Source: Halorientalis persicus (lineage in GTDB: Archaea; Halobacteriota; Halobacteria; Halobacteriales; Haloarculaceae). From it: a stretch of 64,000 nt of DNA. The DNA lies in the NCBI RefSeq assembly GCF_900110215.1, contig NZ_FOCX01000009.1:96888-160887 (forward strand), given 5' to 3'. Shown in pieces: positions 1 through 8,491 of the stretch. The notes beneath the pieces were generated by a model that worked only from the letters and a program-made list of their open reading frames with translations, made no database searches and was not told the origin of the DNA. A program made the translations under genes and the position numbers. Position 1 is the stretch's first letter. Every line of letters starts with the position of its first letter.

Positions 1-78
1 TACCACACAACCAGCTCGTCGCTTCGCGAAGTCGCCGTCGACGTCCTCGCTGACGAACTTGATGAACGGCTCTCCTGA
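1..78 (+). CDS. 3' end of a truncated gene (C-terminal 25 residues)
   Basis: An open frame enters from the window edge and ends with TGA at 76-78. The visible tail reads as an acidic, haloarchaeal-style C-terminus finishing ADELDERLS. Codon third positions are G/C rich, as in the neighbours, so it is probably the end of a real gene. It lies 24 bp upstream of the next gene on the same strand and could share its operon. No function can be given from this stub. Confidence 0.5.
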   Translation, partial: YHTTSSSLREVAVDVLADELDERLS

Positions 79-102
79 TCGGTCATCACAGCACACGAGC
101 CC

Positions 103-861
103 ATGCTCAGTTCCGCATACACCGGTCGCAACACAGCACACAGCCGGCTCCAGTCCATTTTAGCTACGCTGCAGGACAACTGTGGTGGGCCATTCTATCT
201 CGAAAACGCCACGGGAAACCAAGACTGGCCAGACGCTGGCATCTACTTTTTCTTCGATCCGACGACGGACTTTTCCCAACCACCATCTCAGTGGCGGCTT
301 GTTCGGATCGGAACCGTTGGCGTGAGTGCTGGTTCGAGCAACGGACTTTGGTCCCGTCTGCGACAGCACCGAGGGAACACGGAGCGGGCAGAACACCCGA
401 ATGGCGGCAACCACCGTGGATCTGTCTGGCGGCGACACGTCGGGCGGGCCCTCATCGAACGGGACGGACTACACGAGCAGTTTTCCCACTGGGGCACGCC
501 CCACCGAGATGGAATCCCGATCGAAACAACGGAACTGCGAGAACAGGAACACCCGCTCGAACTCGCAGTGAGTGCGTACATCCGCCGGCTGCCGTTCCTG
601 GTCGTCGATATTCCCGGCGAGCCGGGCCCAAAATCGGACCGGGCCTTCATCGAGAAGAATACGATCGCTCTCGTGAGCCAGTCGCGATTGCGTGGCGATC
701 AGCAGATTCCAGACGGCTGGCTCGGCAACCACGCGGCGGCCGGAGAAATACGACAATCCGGGCTGTGGAACATCGACCACGTCGGCGGGTTCCACACAAC
801 CGCTGCCCTCGATCTGCTTGAAGACTACACAGCCAGTACCGATCCGGTCGCAAACGAGTAG
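103..861 (+). CDS. GIY-YIG-like nuclease-superfamily protein, 252 aa
   Basis: A GIY-YIG-like core can be seen: GIYFF at residues 46-50, RIGT at 68-71, LWSRLRQHRG at 82-91, and GNHRGS at 102-107. A candidate metal-binding glutamate lies in FIEKNTIAL at 182-190. In GIY-YIG enzymes the first tyrosine, an arginine and a late glutamate serve phosphodiester cleavage, and all three have plausible equivalents here. The spacing between the GIY and RIGT strands is longer than in UvrC or SLX1, so this is a divergent subfamily. The gene sits 40 bp before a methyltransferase-like gene on the same strand, which hints at a DNA-modification or defence role. That role is an inference; substrate and activity are unknown. 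Confidence 0.6.
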   Translation: MLSSAYTGRNTAHSRLQSILATLQDNCGGPFYLENATGNQDWPDAGIYFFFDPTTDFSQPPSQWRLVRIGTVGVSAGSSNGLWSRLRQHRGNTERAEHPNGGNHRGSVWRRHVGRALIERDGLHEQFSHWGTPHRDGIPIETTELREQEHPLELAVSAYIRRLPFLVVDIPGEPGPKSDRAFIEKNTIALVSQSRLRGDQQIPDGWLGNHAAAGEIRQSGLWNIDHVGGFHTTAALDLLEDYTASTDPVANE

Positions 862-901
862 CACGCTCCCACATTGAGACTTCGAGAACTAACCAAGTCA
901 G

Positions 902-1660
902 ATGGTTTCGATCACCTACCGACTAGCAGATGCCCTCGAAACACTCCATTCTCGTCCCAACAACAGCGTATCGCTCATCCACCTGGACGATGCGTGGGCG
1001 AGGCCGATGCGGAATGGACAATTTGGCGTGGAATACCCGACACATTCGTTTTCCGAGTCGGACGACCATCACGACGACCATGACACGTCCCTCACTACCT
1101 CCGCCCTCATCGACGCTGTCCACGGGTGTCTCGAACCCGGCGGTGTTCTCATTGCCGACGTCGACGATTGGCTACTCCCTCGGCTCTGGGACTACATTCA
1201 AGACACGTGGGGGGAGTCGAGAATCCGAACCGGGCAGGTGACGGAGCTGACCCAAGATGGTGAACCGGACAAATCCACAGCCGGAATGTATCTCACCAAC
1301 GGCGGGTATTCCGTCCTGTTTGCCTGGAAACAAGCCTGTCCGATCCCGGCTGACCACCCGGTCGGAAGCAACCTCCGACTCAACATTCCCTGCGGCCGGC
1401 AACGAGAGAACTTCGACTGGGGGACAGCGAAACCCCTCGCACCGTACCGGAGCTACCTCTCGCAGTTAACCACTTCCGGGGACACGGTCATGGTCCCCTG
1501 CGCTGGAACCGCCCCCCTCGCAATCGCCGCTGAACTCGAGTACGACGACGAAACCCCTCTCACCGTCAAGTGCATCGATATCGAAGACGAAGCGAAGGAA
1601 GCGTACGAGCGCCGGCGAAAAGAGGAACTGGACCGGCAGGTATCGATCGCTGATTTCTAG
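902..1660 (+). CDS. Divergent beta-class DNA methyltransferase-like protein, 252 aa
   Basis: The order of elements follows N4/N6 beta-class DNA methyltransferases. The N-terminus has a DALETL..NSVSLIH strand, where the family normally carries its DPPY/SPPW catalytic motif. The C-terminus has GDTVMVPCAGTAPLAIAAE (193-211), the position of the SAM-binding FxGxG motif in this circular order. The catalytic motif is replaced by HLDDAWARP at 27-35, so activity as a classical amino-methyltransferase is doubtful. It follows the GIY-YIG-like gene by 40 bp and probably shares its transcript. Its stop overlaps the convergent stop of the DsbA-like gene. Family membership is fairly clear; function is not. 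Confidence 0.6.
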   Translation: MVSITYRLADALETLHSRPNNSVSLIHLDDAWARPMRNGQFGVEYPTHSFSESDDHHDDHDTSLTTSALIDAVHGCLEPGGVLIADVDDWLLPRLWDYIQDTWGESRIRTGQVTELTQDGEPDKSTAGMYLTNGGYSVLFAWKQACPIPADHPVGSNLRLNIPCGRQRENFDWGTAKPLAPYRSYLSQLTTSGDTVMVPCAGTAPLAIAAELEYDDETPLTVKCIDIEDEAKEAYERRRKEELDRQVSIADF

Positions 1661-2310
1661 AGTTGGCTCTGGATTTCCGCCCGAATCGCATCCTGATACG
1701 TACGGTCACCCTCTGGCGGCGATACGACCGTCCCGTTGACAACGACACCCGGCGTTCCAGAGATACCATGAGAATTCCCGCGCTCTTTGTCCGCTTCGAC
1801 TGGTTTTCGATAGTACTGGTTTTGGACATCCTCCCAGACCGAATCTGAAACGCCTGCCGTCTCTTCGAGTGTCGTCCGGATCAGGTCCGTTGACGCGTTC
1901 TGGGACTCGAACATCTGGTCGCGATACGACACGTGGGCAGATGCCCCCGCTTCGACACCAGCTGTAACGCCCGCCATCGCAGCCAACCATGAGTTGTTAC
2001 CGACTGGGATTGGGTAGTCATAGAACTGGAACTGCACGTTCGGATCGGACGACGATCGGACAAACTCGTCGACTAGCTGTTGTTCGGTGCCACTGTGGAA
2101 ATCGTGGCAGTGCGGGCACTCGTAATCGGTGTAGAGTTCGACAGTAACAGACGCGTCCTCGGGGCCACGAGACGGCCGCGGAGCAGCAGACGGCGCAACA
2201 CCGTCCGGTGCTGGCGTAGCATTCTCACCAGATCCACCAAGACAGCCAGCAACCGAGCTGATAGCGACAGCAGTACCAGACAAAACCGCTCTTCGGGACC
2301 AATTATCCAT
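1657..2310 (-). CDS. DsbA-family thioredoxin-fold Tat lipoprotein, 217 aa
   Basis: This protein probably handles thiol-disulfide chemistry outside the membrane. The start at 2310 gives a short N-terminus followed by SRR (5-7), a hydrophobic stretch and lipobox AGC with Cys23, typical of haloarchaeal Tat-exported lipoproteins. A longer upstream reading has no such logic. A low-complexity Ala/Pro linker leads to the thioredoxin active site CPHC (65-68) after the strand VTVELYTDYE. A cis-proline loop (SGTPGVVVNG) lies near the C-terminus. Length and motif order match the DsbA/DSBA-thioredoxin lipoproteins of haloarchaea. It is convergent with the methyltransferase-like gene. Substrates are unknown. 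Confidence 0.85.
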   Translation of the reverse strand: MDNWSRRAVLSGTAVAISSVAGCLGGSGENATPAPDGVAPSAAPRPSRGPEDASVTVELYTDYECPHCHDFHSGTEQQLVDEFVRSSSDPNVQFQFYDYPIPVGNNSWLAAMAGVTAGVEAGASAHVSYRDQMFESQNASTDLIRTTLEETAGVSDSVWEDVQNQYYRKPVEADKERGNSHGISGTPGVVVNGTVVSPPEGDRTYQDAIRAEIQSQL

Positions 2311-2456
2311 ACTGCAAGTTACTAGACGGAAGACCTTGATCATGACGGTTGGGTTCTCAAATTTTGTATCAAGAGCCCCCTCATCGACAAAATAGAAGCT
2401 CAAGAACAGCTACCGACAGATTGACAGACACCGGGATAATCAGCTACAATAATCAG

Positions 2457-4088
2457 ATGGAGCCGGGTCGTATCCACCAGGAGTTTCCCGCGCCGAGTTA
2501 TCGCGGCTATCAGAAGCAGTCACTCACCCAAATCAAGAAGGCGTACCAGGACGGCAATGACGTGGTCCTGATCCGAGCCCCGACAGGCAGTGGGAAGAGT
2601 CTCTTGGCCCGCGCCATCGCCGGGTGTGCAGATCACGCTTCGGAAGTTGACAGTGATGATGCCGCCACAGATGCCTATTACACCACGCCCCAGGTGTCCC
2701 AGATCGACGACGTCGCCGAAGACGAGTTACTCTCAGATTTTGACGTCCTGAAGGGGAAAGGCAACTACGACTGCATTCATCCCGACGTTTCCGACGGTGT
2801 CCCCGTTCACGAAGCCCCCTGCAACCTGCAGAGTAGCTTCGATTGTGACATCAAGCACCGCTGTCCCTACTACGAGGATCGGGAAGTGGCAGAGACTGGC
2901 CGCTTTGCCGCGATGACGCTCGCCCTGTTTCTCGAGTCTGCTATCACTGGCATCTTCGAGGACCGAGACGTGATCGTGATCGACGAAGCCCACGGCCTCC
3001 CCAAGTGGGCCGAGATGTACGGCTCCATCACGCTCGGTCCCGATACCGTGCCGAACTGGAATCGGATTCCAACCCCCTCGATCAACAGCATCACCGACGC
3101 CGCCCAGTTCGCCGGCCACATTAACGCCGAACTGGAGCAGACAAGGATTGACCTGAAAGGAAAACCGAACCTCAATCCCGACGAAGGGGCCCAGCTGAAC
3201 GAAACCGAGCGCCTCCTGCGAGACCTCTCGTGGTTCCTCAACGAGTACCACAACTCCGAGACGGAAACGCAGTGGCACGTCAGTCAGGGAGACGACGGCG
3301 CCGTGACGGTCAAGCCGATCAACCCCGAACGCCTGCTCTACCACACACTGTGGGACCGAGGCAACAAATTCGCCCTGCTGTCAGCAACGATTCTCAGCCG
3401 TCGGTCATTCTGCCGGGAAGTCGGACTCGACCCCGATCGAGTCGCGCTGGTCGATATCGATCACACGTTCCCCCTCGAACACCGGCCCCTATACGATATC
3501 ATGCAGGGGAAGATGACGATGGACGAGCGCGACGAGACAATTCCAGACATTGCCGAAGCCATCGCGAGGGTCATGGCTAAACACCCGGACGAAAAGGGGC
3601 TGATCCACTGCCACTCGTATGGAATTCAACAGAGACTGTATGATTATCTTACATATATCGCCGGCACATCCCGGCTCAGAGATCACGATAGCGCCGACCG
3701 AGACCCCGCGCTCGCTGATTGGAAACGGTCCAGCGACCCCGACGTCTTCCTGAGTGTCAAGATGGAGGAAGCGCTCGATCTCAAGGACGATCTCGCTCGG
3801 TGGCAAGTCCTCTGCAAAGCGCCATACCCGAATACGATGGACCCCACCGTCGACAAACGAGTCAACGAGAACGGCGACTGGGCATGGTACTACGGGACAA
3901 CGCTCGCGACCGTCATGCAAGCCTGTGGACGAGTTGTCCGGTCCCCAGACGACTGGGGCGCAACGTACGTAGCCGACACAAGTTTTGAGGACCTCTTCAA
4001 CCAAACTCGAGATCGGATGCCTGGCTGGTTCCGGGAACAAGTCGAAGCCATGGAACAGCCAGACCTCCCCCAGATCGCTCAACACTAA
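2457..4088 (+). CDS. XPD/DinG-type superfamily 2 DNA helicase, 543 aa
   Basis: This is an ATP-dependent helicase of the Rad3/XPD/DinG group. Walker A is APTGSGKS (41-48) and Walker B is VIDEAH (DEAH at 176-179). Four cysteines (106, 122, 130, 136) lie between them in the spacing of the XPD iron-sulfur domain. The C-terminal half carries HCHSYG and QACGRVVRSPDDWG, the motif VI arginine-finger region. The ATG at 2457 was chosen because it directly precedes the conserved start of the helicase domain (QEFPAPSYRGYQ); the upstream extension is low-quality sequence overlapping the divergent lipoprotein promoter. A role in repair or plasmid/virus replication is possible but not shown. Confidence 0.85.
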   Translation: MEPGRIHQEFPAPSYRGYQKQSLTQIKKAYQDGNDVVLIRAPTGSGKSLLARAIAGCADHASEVDSDDAATDAYYTTPQVSQIDDVAEDELLSDFDVLKGKGNYDCIHPDVSDGVPVHEAPCNLQSSFDCDIKHRCPYYEDREVAETGRFAAMTLALFLESAITGIFEDRDVIVIDEAHGLPKWAEMYGSITLGPDTVPNWNRIPTPSINSITDAAQFAGHINAELEQTRIDLKGKPNLNPDEGAQLNETERLLRDLSWFLNEYHNSETETQWHVSQGDDGAVTVKPINPERLLYHTLWDRGNKFALLSATILSRRSFCREVGLDPDRVALVDIDHTFPLEHRPLYDIMQGKMTMDERDETIPDIAEAIARVMAKHPDEKGLIHCHSYGIQQRLYDYLTYIAGTSRLRDHDSADRDPALADWKRSSDPDVFLSVKMEEALDLKDDLARWQVLCKAPYPNTMDPTVDKRVNENGDWAWYYGTTLATVMQACGRVVRSPDDWGATYVADTSFEDLFNQTRDRMPGWFREQVEAMEQPDLPQIAQH

Positions 4089-4118
4089 CCTTTCGTTGAC
4101 GGGCGCGCTGGACACGGC

Positions 4119-4134
4119 GTAGTACTTATACTAC
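4119..4134 (+). promoter_or_regulatory. Inverted repeat over the TATA box of the VapBC operon
   Basis: GTAGTA (4119-4124) and TACTAC (4129-4134) form a perfect 6-bp inverted repeat around CTTA. The centre overlaps a TATA-like TTATA about 27 bp before the antitoxin ATG, so transcription would be nearly leaderless. VapB antitoxins commonly bind such palindromes with VapC to repress their own operon. That this is the operator is an inference from position and symmetry. Confidence 0.5.
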
Positions 4135-4154
4135 AATAGCACATGTAATACACC

Positions 4155-4412
4155 ATGGGGAGTGTCAGTTTCCGTGTGCCCGACGAGGTGAAAGCACGGA
4201 TGGAAGAACACGACGAGGTGAACTGGAGTGCAGTCCTCCGTGACCACATCGAGGAGGAACTACACAGTCTGGAATCGCGAAATATCGCCCACGCAGTTGC
4301 GACCAGCGAGCGACTGAGCAGTGCCGTCGACGCCGACGAGGTGGCGACGACCAACACGGCAGAACAGATCCGTGAGTTCCGCGACACCCGATACGGAGAG
4401 GAACAGACCTGA
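4155..4412 (+). CDS. vapB: VapB-type ribbon-helix-helix antitoxin, 85 aa
   Basis: The protein starts with a strand and two helices typical of a ribbon-helix-helix DNA-binding domain (VSFRVPDEVKARMEEH, then NWSAVLRDHIEEEL). The acidic, probably disordered C-terminal half is the expected toxin-wrapping region. Its stop overlaps the start of the PIN-domain gene (TGATG), which is the usual coupling of VapBC pairs. It would neutralise the toxin and repress the operon through the palindrome at the promoter. Identification rests mainly on context plus the N-terminal fold pattern. Confidence 0.8.
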   Translation: MGSVSFRVPDEVKARMEEHDEVNWSAVLRDHIEEELHSLESRNIAHAVATSERLSSAVDADEVATTNTAEQIREFRDTRYGEEQT

Positions 4413-4831
4413 TGGCGGACATCGTCGTCGACACTAGCACTGTCGTGAAGTGGTACATTCCCGAACAGCATCACGAGCAAGCCCGAACACTTCGTGACGA
4501 TTTCCTCAACGGCAAACACGACCTGTGCGCACCGGCGCTCATGCCCTTCGAGGCCGTCAATGCACTCAACTACAGCGGCCACTACGATGGTGAGCGCCTT
4601 CGCGAGGCCGCACACTCGCTGGACAACTACGGTATCGAACTTGTCGCGTTCGGGTCGGTCGGCCCCATCGCGGAGATCACGAATGCTGTGGACATCACGG
4701 CGTACGACGCTGCCTATGTGGCACTCGCCGTCGAACGGGATGAGATAGCCTACACCGCTGATGGAAATCTCTTACAGGATCTGGACGGGAGTGAGTACGA
4801 GGACACCGTCGCCCACATCCAGACCTACTGA
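4412..4831 (+). CDS. vapC: VapC-type PIN-domain ribonuclease toxin, 139 aa
   Basis: A PIN-domain RNase of a type II toxin-antitoxin pair. The acidic metal-binding residues are in place: Asp7 (VVDTS), Glu47 (PFEAVN), Asp99 (TAYDAAYVALA) and Asp117 (YTADGNLL). The length is typical of VapC. It overlaps the antitoxin stop codon, so the pair is translationally coupled. VapC toxins usually cleave tRNA or rRNA; the target here is unknown. Such modules often stabilise plasmids or islands, which fits the mobile character of this window. Confidence 0.88.
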   Translation: MADIVVDTSTVVKWYIPEQHHEQARTLRDDFLNGKHDLCAPALMPFEAVNALNYSGHYDGERLREAAHSLDNYGIELVAFGSVGPIAEITNAVDITAYDAAYVALAVERDEIAYTADGNLLQDLDGSEYEDTVAHIQTY

Positions 4832-4892
4832 GCGATGAGTTGCGTTTCCTGCTGCATACACTCTCTATATTGCCTACACCGACAGAACAGCG

Positions 4893-5546
4893 CTACTGAT
4901 TTTGAACCAACTGGAATATCCATTCAGAGAGTTCATCCGATGTGATCGGGTCGATCTCTCCGTCATTACCCACCAACGGTGATATCTTGTCGCCAGCCAT
5001 CAACAGCGAAAAGTCAAGATCCTTCTTTGCAGGGCGGAGCAGATACGTTCGGTTCCCGTTGTGGACAGTCGCTTCACGTCGAATCTCTCCCTTTTCTTCG
5101 AGTTTGCTGGCGATCCGACTTCCAGTCCGACTACTCACGTCGAGTTCCTTCCACAACTCGCTCTGATAGAGGGCTCTGCGATCCTTGATCAATTCGAGAG
5201 CGCGGTCCTGTTGGGAGTCCGATTGTGAGTCCCCAGCTGCACTGGACGCAGGTTGAGATACCTCCTCGGTTGCCGATTGTCGAGTCTGAGAATCCTCGTC
5301 GGGTGACTCGTCAGTGTTTGCTGTCTGGGCATCCGTTGGCGATAGAAGATAGGTCCGTCGCCCATTTCGCGTGGTTTCGGTTCGTTCGATTAATCCCTTC
5401 TCGGCAAGCGCAGTCGCAAGGCGACTGCCTGCCCGACTGTTGGCGTCTAGCGCTTTCCAAAGTTCGCTCTGGGTGATTTCGCCCCGCTCCTGGATCAACT
5501 CCAAAGCCCGTTGTTGTTGCGTCGTAAGATCAGCAGTCGCATTCAT
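4893..5546 (-). CDS. Tandem winged-helix DNA-binding protein, 217 aa
   Basis: The protein holds two similar winged-helix units: QQQRALELIQERGEITQSE..., with wing end RTYLLSP, and QQDRALELIKDRRALYQSE..., with wing end RTYLLRP. They are joined by a Ser/Asp/Gln-rich linker at about residues 72-112. Each repeat has the helix-turn-helix SELWKxLDxxSRxGSR. A short C-terminal tail (DPITSDELSEWIFQLVQNQ) follows. It looks like a duplicated MarR-like regulator of haloarchaeal type. There is no adjacent target that names its role. The AT-rich stretch before the start probably holds the promoter. Confidence 0.7.
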   Translation of the reverse strand: MNATADLTTQQQRALELIQERGEITQSELWKALDANSRAGSRLATALAEKGLIERTETTRNGRRTYLLSPTDAQTANTDESPDEDSQTRQSATEEVSQPASSAAGDSQSDSQQDRALELIKDRRALYQSELWKELDVSSRTGSRIASKLEEKGEIRREATVHNGNRTYLLRPAKKDLDFSLLMAGDKISPLVGNDGEIDPITSDELSEWIFQLVQNQ

Positions 5547-5617
5547 TAACTAGATTCACTAATTTGTTAGCCATCCGTCTTATGATCTCTTTTTCTTGTG
5601 TCCTCGCGATTGGAGCG

Positions 5618-5890
5618 ATGGTCAACCAAGTCCCGCTCGCGATCGATCGTTCCAGCAGTGTCCAAGACCTCAAAGACGCTGTTCGACACCACCTCGCTGA
5701 CGATTCGTACGGGCGACCGCCAATCGAATACGATGCGCCGCCCCGGATCAGCGACCCTCTCGAAGCCGAGAAAGCCCTCAGTCGGCCAGGGCACAACTGC
5801 AGTGGTCGCAATCTCGGCGTCGTGATCAGTTTCAGGGGGAACCGGCCGTTCGCAACGGTCGGCCGTGGTGAATCGCCAGACGGAACTTGA
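5618..5890 (+). CDS. Hypothetical protein, possibly cut by the IS5 insertion, 90 aa
   Basis: The frame from ATG 5618 has the G/C-rich third positions of a real haloarchaeal gene (VNQVPLAIDRSSSVQDL..., RPPIEYDAPPRISDP). I do not recognise the family. The reading stops only 3 bp from the end of the divergent IS5 transposase gene, and the last residues may come from the insertion element itself, so the gene may be a truncated 5' part. An antisense frame of similar length exists but starts inside the IS and has worse codon usage. Confidence 0.4.
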   Translation: MVNQVPLAIDRSSSVQDLKDAVRHHLADDSYGRPPIEYDAPPRISDPLEAEKALSRPGHNCSGRNLGVVISFRGNRPFATVGRGESPDGT

Positions 5891-6756
5891 TTTCACTGGT
5901 TCACTGCCTGCGTGATGTTGTAAACTGCACACATCAAGACGAGTTCTCGAAATTCACCGTACCAAGTTCGCGCACGCACGGTGTCGCCGAGCGTGCGCTT
6001 GATCGTCGAGAAAACGGTCTCACACATCGCTCGTTGGCGGTATCGAGGCCCATCGATCCGCGCGTTGTGCGCGTGGTCGATGGGCCGGAACTCACGATGT
6101 TTGATCAGCGGTCTTACGCCCTCTTCGCGGAGTTTTTCGCGCGAATCCATCCAGTCGTAGCCTTTGTCGGCGGCGAGGCTGGCAAGGTCGCCCGCGTTAC
6201 GGCGGGCGACCTGCCAGCCGAGCTGTGTGTCGTGCGTTTTCTCGGTCGTACAGTGAACGTCCAGAATCGCGTGACTGTCTGTGTCCACGAGAGCTGTTGT
6301 TTTGAGCGTTTGAACCCGGTAATTCGTCCGGCGGCAGTAGTGTTTGCTGGCGTTTTCGCGGTCGAAGAACGTCGCGTCGATGGCGGCGTGTCCACTCGGG
6401 TCGTGCAGCTGCGCCGAATGGCGCAGCAGCACTCGCCAGAGTGCTGTCTTGATCCTGTCAAACCACTTCACTAGCGTTGAGTAATGTGGGAGATCGGCCG
6501 CTTCGAGGCCGATCTCCCCGAGAATATGTGGCATCTCGCTCAGCAAATCAAGTGCTTCTCGGTAGGATTTCTCCAGGTAAACCCGCAGAAAGTGCAGCGA
6601 CAGCACCGCAGACTCGGCGAAGCCGCCACCCCCTTCGGGGGCGGCGACTTCGCCTTGCCCACCAACAGCATTTTTAGCCAACTGAACGACTTTGCTCGTG
6701 AAGCGGGAGATCTTCGACATGGACATCGCCGGTTTCCCGCTTCTTACTCCTAGTTC
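5883..6756 (-). mobile_element. IS5-family insertion sequence (borders approximate)
   Basis: A single-gene insertion sequence of about 0.87 kb. The transposase fills nearly the whole element, as usual for haloarchaeal IS5 elements. The candidate ends are weak: GAACT at 5883 and AGTTC ending at 6756 are inverted, with only partial further match, and I see no clear target duplication. Decayed aldo/keto reductase sequence starts just right of it, while the left flank does not continue that gene. The insertion was therefore probably followed by a deletion or rearrangement. Confidence 0.5.
5893..6726 (-). CDS. IS5-family DDE transposase, 277 aa
   Basis: Full-length transposase. The DDE residues can be placed: Asp117 in HAAIDATFF, Asp187 in AADKGYDW, and Glu236 in AMCETVFSTIKR, with the YREK-like region after it. 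The N-terminal part (LPHYSTLVKWFDRI) is the helical DNA-binding region seen in haloarchaeal IS5 (ISH1-like) proteins. No frameshift is visible, so the protein may be active. Two ATGs lie two codons apart at the start, and I take the first. Confidence 0.88.
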   Translation of the reverse strand: MSMSKISRFTSKVVQLAKNAVGGQGEVAAPEGGGGFAESAVLSLHFLRVYLEKSYREALDLLSEMPHILGEIGLEAADLPHYSTLVKWFDRIKTALWRVLLRHSAQLHDPSGHAAIDATFFDRENASKHYCRRTNYRVQTLKTTALVDTDSHAILDVHCTTEKTHDTQLGWQVARRNAGDLASLAADKGYDWMDSREKLREEGVRPLIKHREFRPIDHAHNARIDGPRYRQRAMCETVFSTIKRTLGDTVRARTWYGEFRELVLMCAVYNITQAVNQ

Positions 6757-6769
6757 TAACGGTCCAGGC

Positions 6770-7670
6770 CGACGCGGTCCAGCGATTCACCAGAGCCGGA
6801 CGAACTTCTTCGACACAGCGAACGATTACTCTACCGGCGAATGCGAGTCAATCTTCGGTAGTTACTGGCGGACGCTTATCTGTAGAAGCGAATATTTGGG
6901 GTTTTGACTCTCTCTAATTACAGGTCCCGGTTTTCGTCACTCGGACAACTCACCCCCGATCTTCCGAAGGTATCGACGGCTACAGATGAATGCTATCGGA
7001 TGACGACCGCGAAGAACATCCGAACCTCCAGCAGGCACTCGTACAGGGCGATCAAACATGAACGCTCATACAGCCTTGAGCTGCTGGGTGGACGCAATTG
7101 ACCTCTACCAAGTATCGTTAGGGACTACAGACGCCAATCGAACAGACGCTTCGCACCTGGCTGCATCGGCGATGTGGACCTACCAGTTCGTAGACGTGCT
7201 ACACAGCAGGGACACACCCGGTCTTGAACGGTTCGCGACCAAGAGCACCACTACAACGGGCTCCACCGAGAGGATGCGATATTTCCCGCTGGCGAAAAAG
7301 GAGGCCATTGGGCCCCACTCCGTGGAGTCCGCTCGCACGCGGCGCCCCGGCCCGCCAGCACGAACAGTTGGACGGGGCAACGTGCGGTGAGACCATATCC
7401 TACTTCCATGACATGCCCCATCTCCAGGGTGGTGGCGACATGATCGACGAACAGCTTGGGGAACTCGCTGCGGAGGCGGGGGTGACGATGGCACGGATAG
7501 ATCTCGCATGGTTCCTCCGGCAGAACACGATCGACGTTACGATTATCGGTACCACCAGGATCGAGTACCTCGAAGATGCCGTTGGGGCGACCGACCTCGG
7601 TCTCTCGAACTCGGAGATTGAGTCCCTCGAGGAACCGTACGAACCGCTCCCTGTAGCCAGCCAAGACTGA
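6770..7670 (+). pseudogene. Decayed aldo/keto reductase
   Basis: Pieces of one aldo/keto reductase appear in order but in different frames. TNFFDTANDYSTGECESIFG lies at about 6809-6870. DAIDLYQ and SAMWTYQFVDVLHS lie at about 7090-7210. TPWSPLARG lies at about 7310-7340. The C-terminal block DLAWFLRQNTIDVTIIGTTR...LEEPYEPLPV lies at about 7500-7660. In intact enzymes these are the NADPH-fold strands and the phosphate-binding C-terminus. Several frameshifts and lost segments separate them, and the first about 50 residues are missing at the IS5 border. The gene is dead. Confidence 0.75.
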
Positions 7671-7711
7671 GGAGTGACAGGGACCGCCTGCCCAAGAATG
7701 GCCTGCGGAAC

Positions 7712-8377
7712 TCAGAACAGATCGACGGTGATCTCTCGTGTTTCGAGGTCGTCGACGAACGCCTCGGCGTCGGTTTCGATGGCCTCGAACGTGTCGTAGT
7801 GGACGGGTAAGACAAGATCTGGGTCGACCGATACGGCGAACTCGGCGGCCTCGTGGCGGTCCATCGTGAAGTGTCCACCAATCGGTGGGATGAACACGTC
7901 AGCCTGAATCCCCTCGTGTTCTGGAAGAAAGTCAGTGTCGCTCGTGAAGTAGATGGTCGTGCCGTCGATGTCGAGTAGGAGGCCGACGACTTCACTTTCG
8001 GCGTGGAACGGGGCGCCGTCCTCGTCGACGTGCGGCCCGTCCGCCGCATTGTATGCGGGGACCGCCTCGACATCGATGCCACCAACTGTAACCGACTCGC
8101 CGTACGGGAGTTCGATGACGTCCCTATCGAGTGCTGTAGTGTCGATGGTCTCGTAGGCGACAACCGTGGCGTTGGGACTGGCGACGGCGTCGATCCCGTC
8201 GGGGTCGTAGTGGTCGGGGTCGTCGTGAGTGCTGAACACGACATCCCCGTCGTGGGGTTCGTCGTCGAGAACGTCGCTCCAGGGGTCGATGTAGAGGACG
8301 CGACCGTCGTCGGTTTCGATTCGAACCGAAGCATGTCCGAGGCGCTCGAACGTCAAGCCGCCTAACTTACTACTCAT
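7712..8377 (-). CDS. UlaG-like metallo-beta-lactamase-fold hydrolase, 221 aa
   Basis: A metal-dependent hydrolase of the MBL fold. The metal motif THDDPDH is at 50-56, preceded by ERLGHASVRIE and VLYIDPW, the entry typical of the UlaG/YtnP-like subgroup. FTSDTDF and LPVHYDTFEAI supply later metal ligands. The start at 8377 begins MSSKLGGLTFERLGHAS, the family's usual N-terminus; the upstream extension has no support. It lies 114 bp downstream of the divergently placed alcohol dehydrogenase stop, on the same strand. Substrate unknown. Confidence 0.82.
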   Translation of the reverse strand: MSSKLGGLTFERLGHASVRIETDDGRVLYIDPWSDVLDDEPHDGDVVFSTHDDPDHYDPDGIDAVASPNATVVAYETIDTTALDRDVIELPYGESVTVGGIDVEAVPAYNAADGPHVDEDGAPFHAESEVVGLLLDIDGTTIYFTSDTDFLPEHEGIQADVFIPPIGGHFTMDRHEAAEFAVSVDPDLVLPVHYDTFEAIETDAEAFVDDLETREITVDLF

Positions 8378-8491
8378 ACGGGGTGGTGTTGTAGCGTTCC
8401 GATTATGAATGTGTTCCACGCCGAACTCTTGCGGTTGACCGGTGGAAACACGGTCTCGACTATTGCGGCAGTGTTTGTCGGCAGCGTTCGC

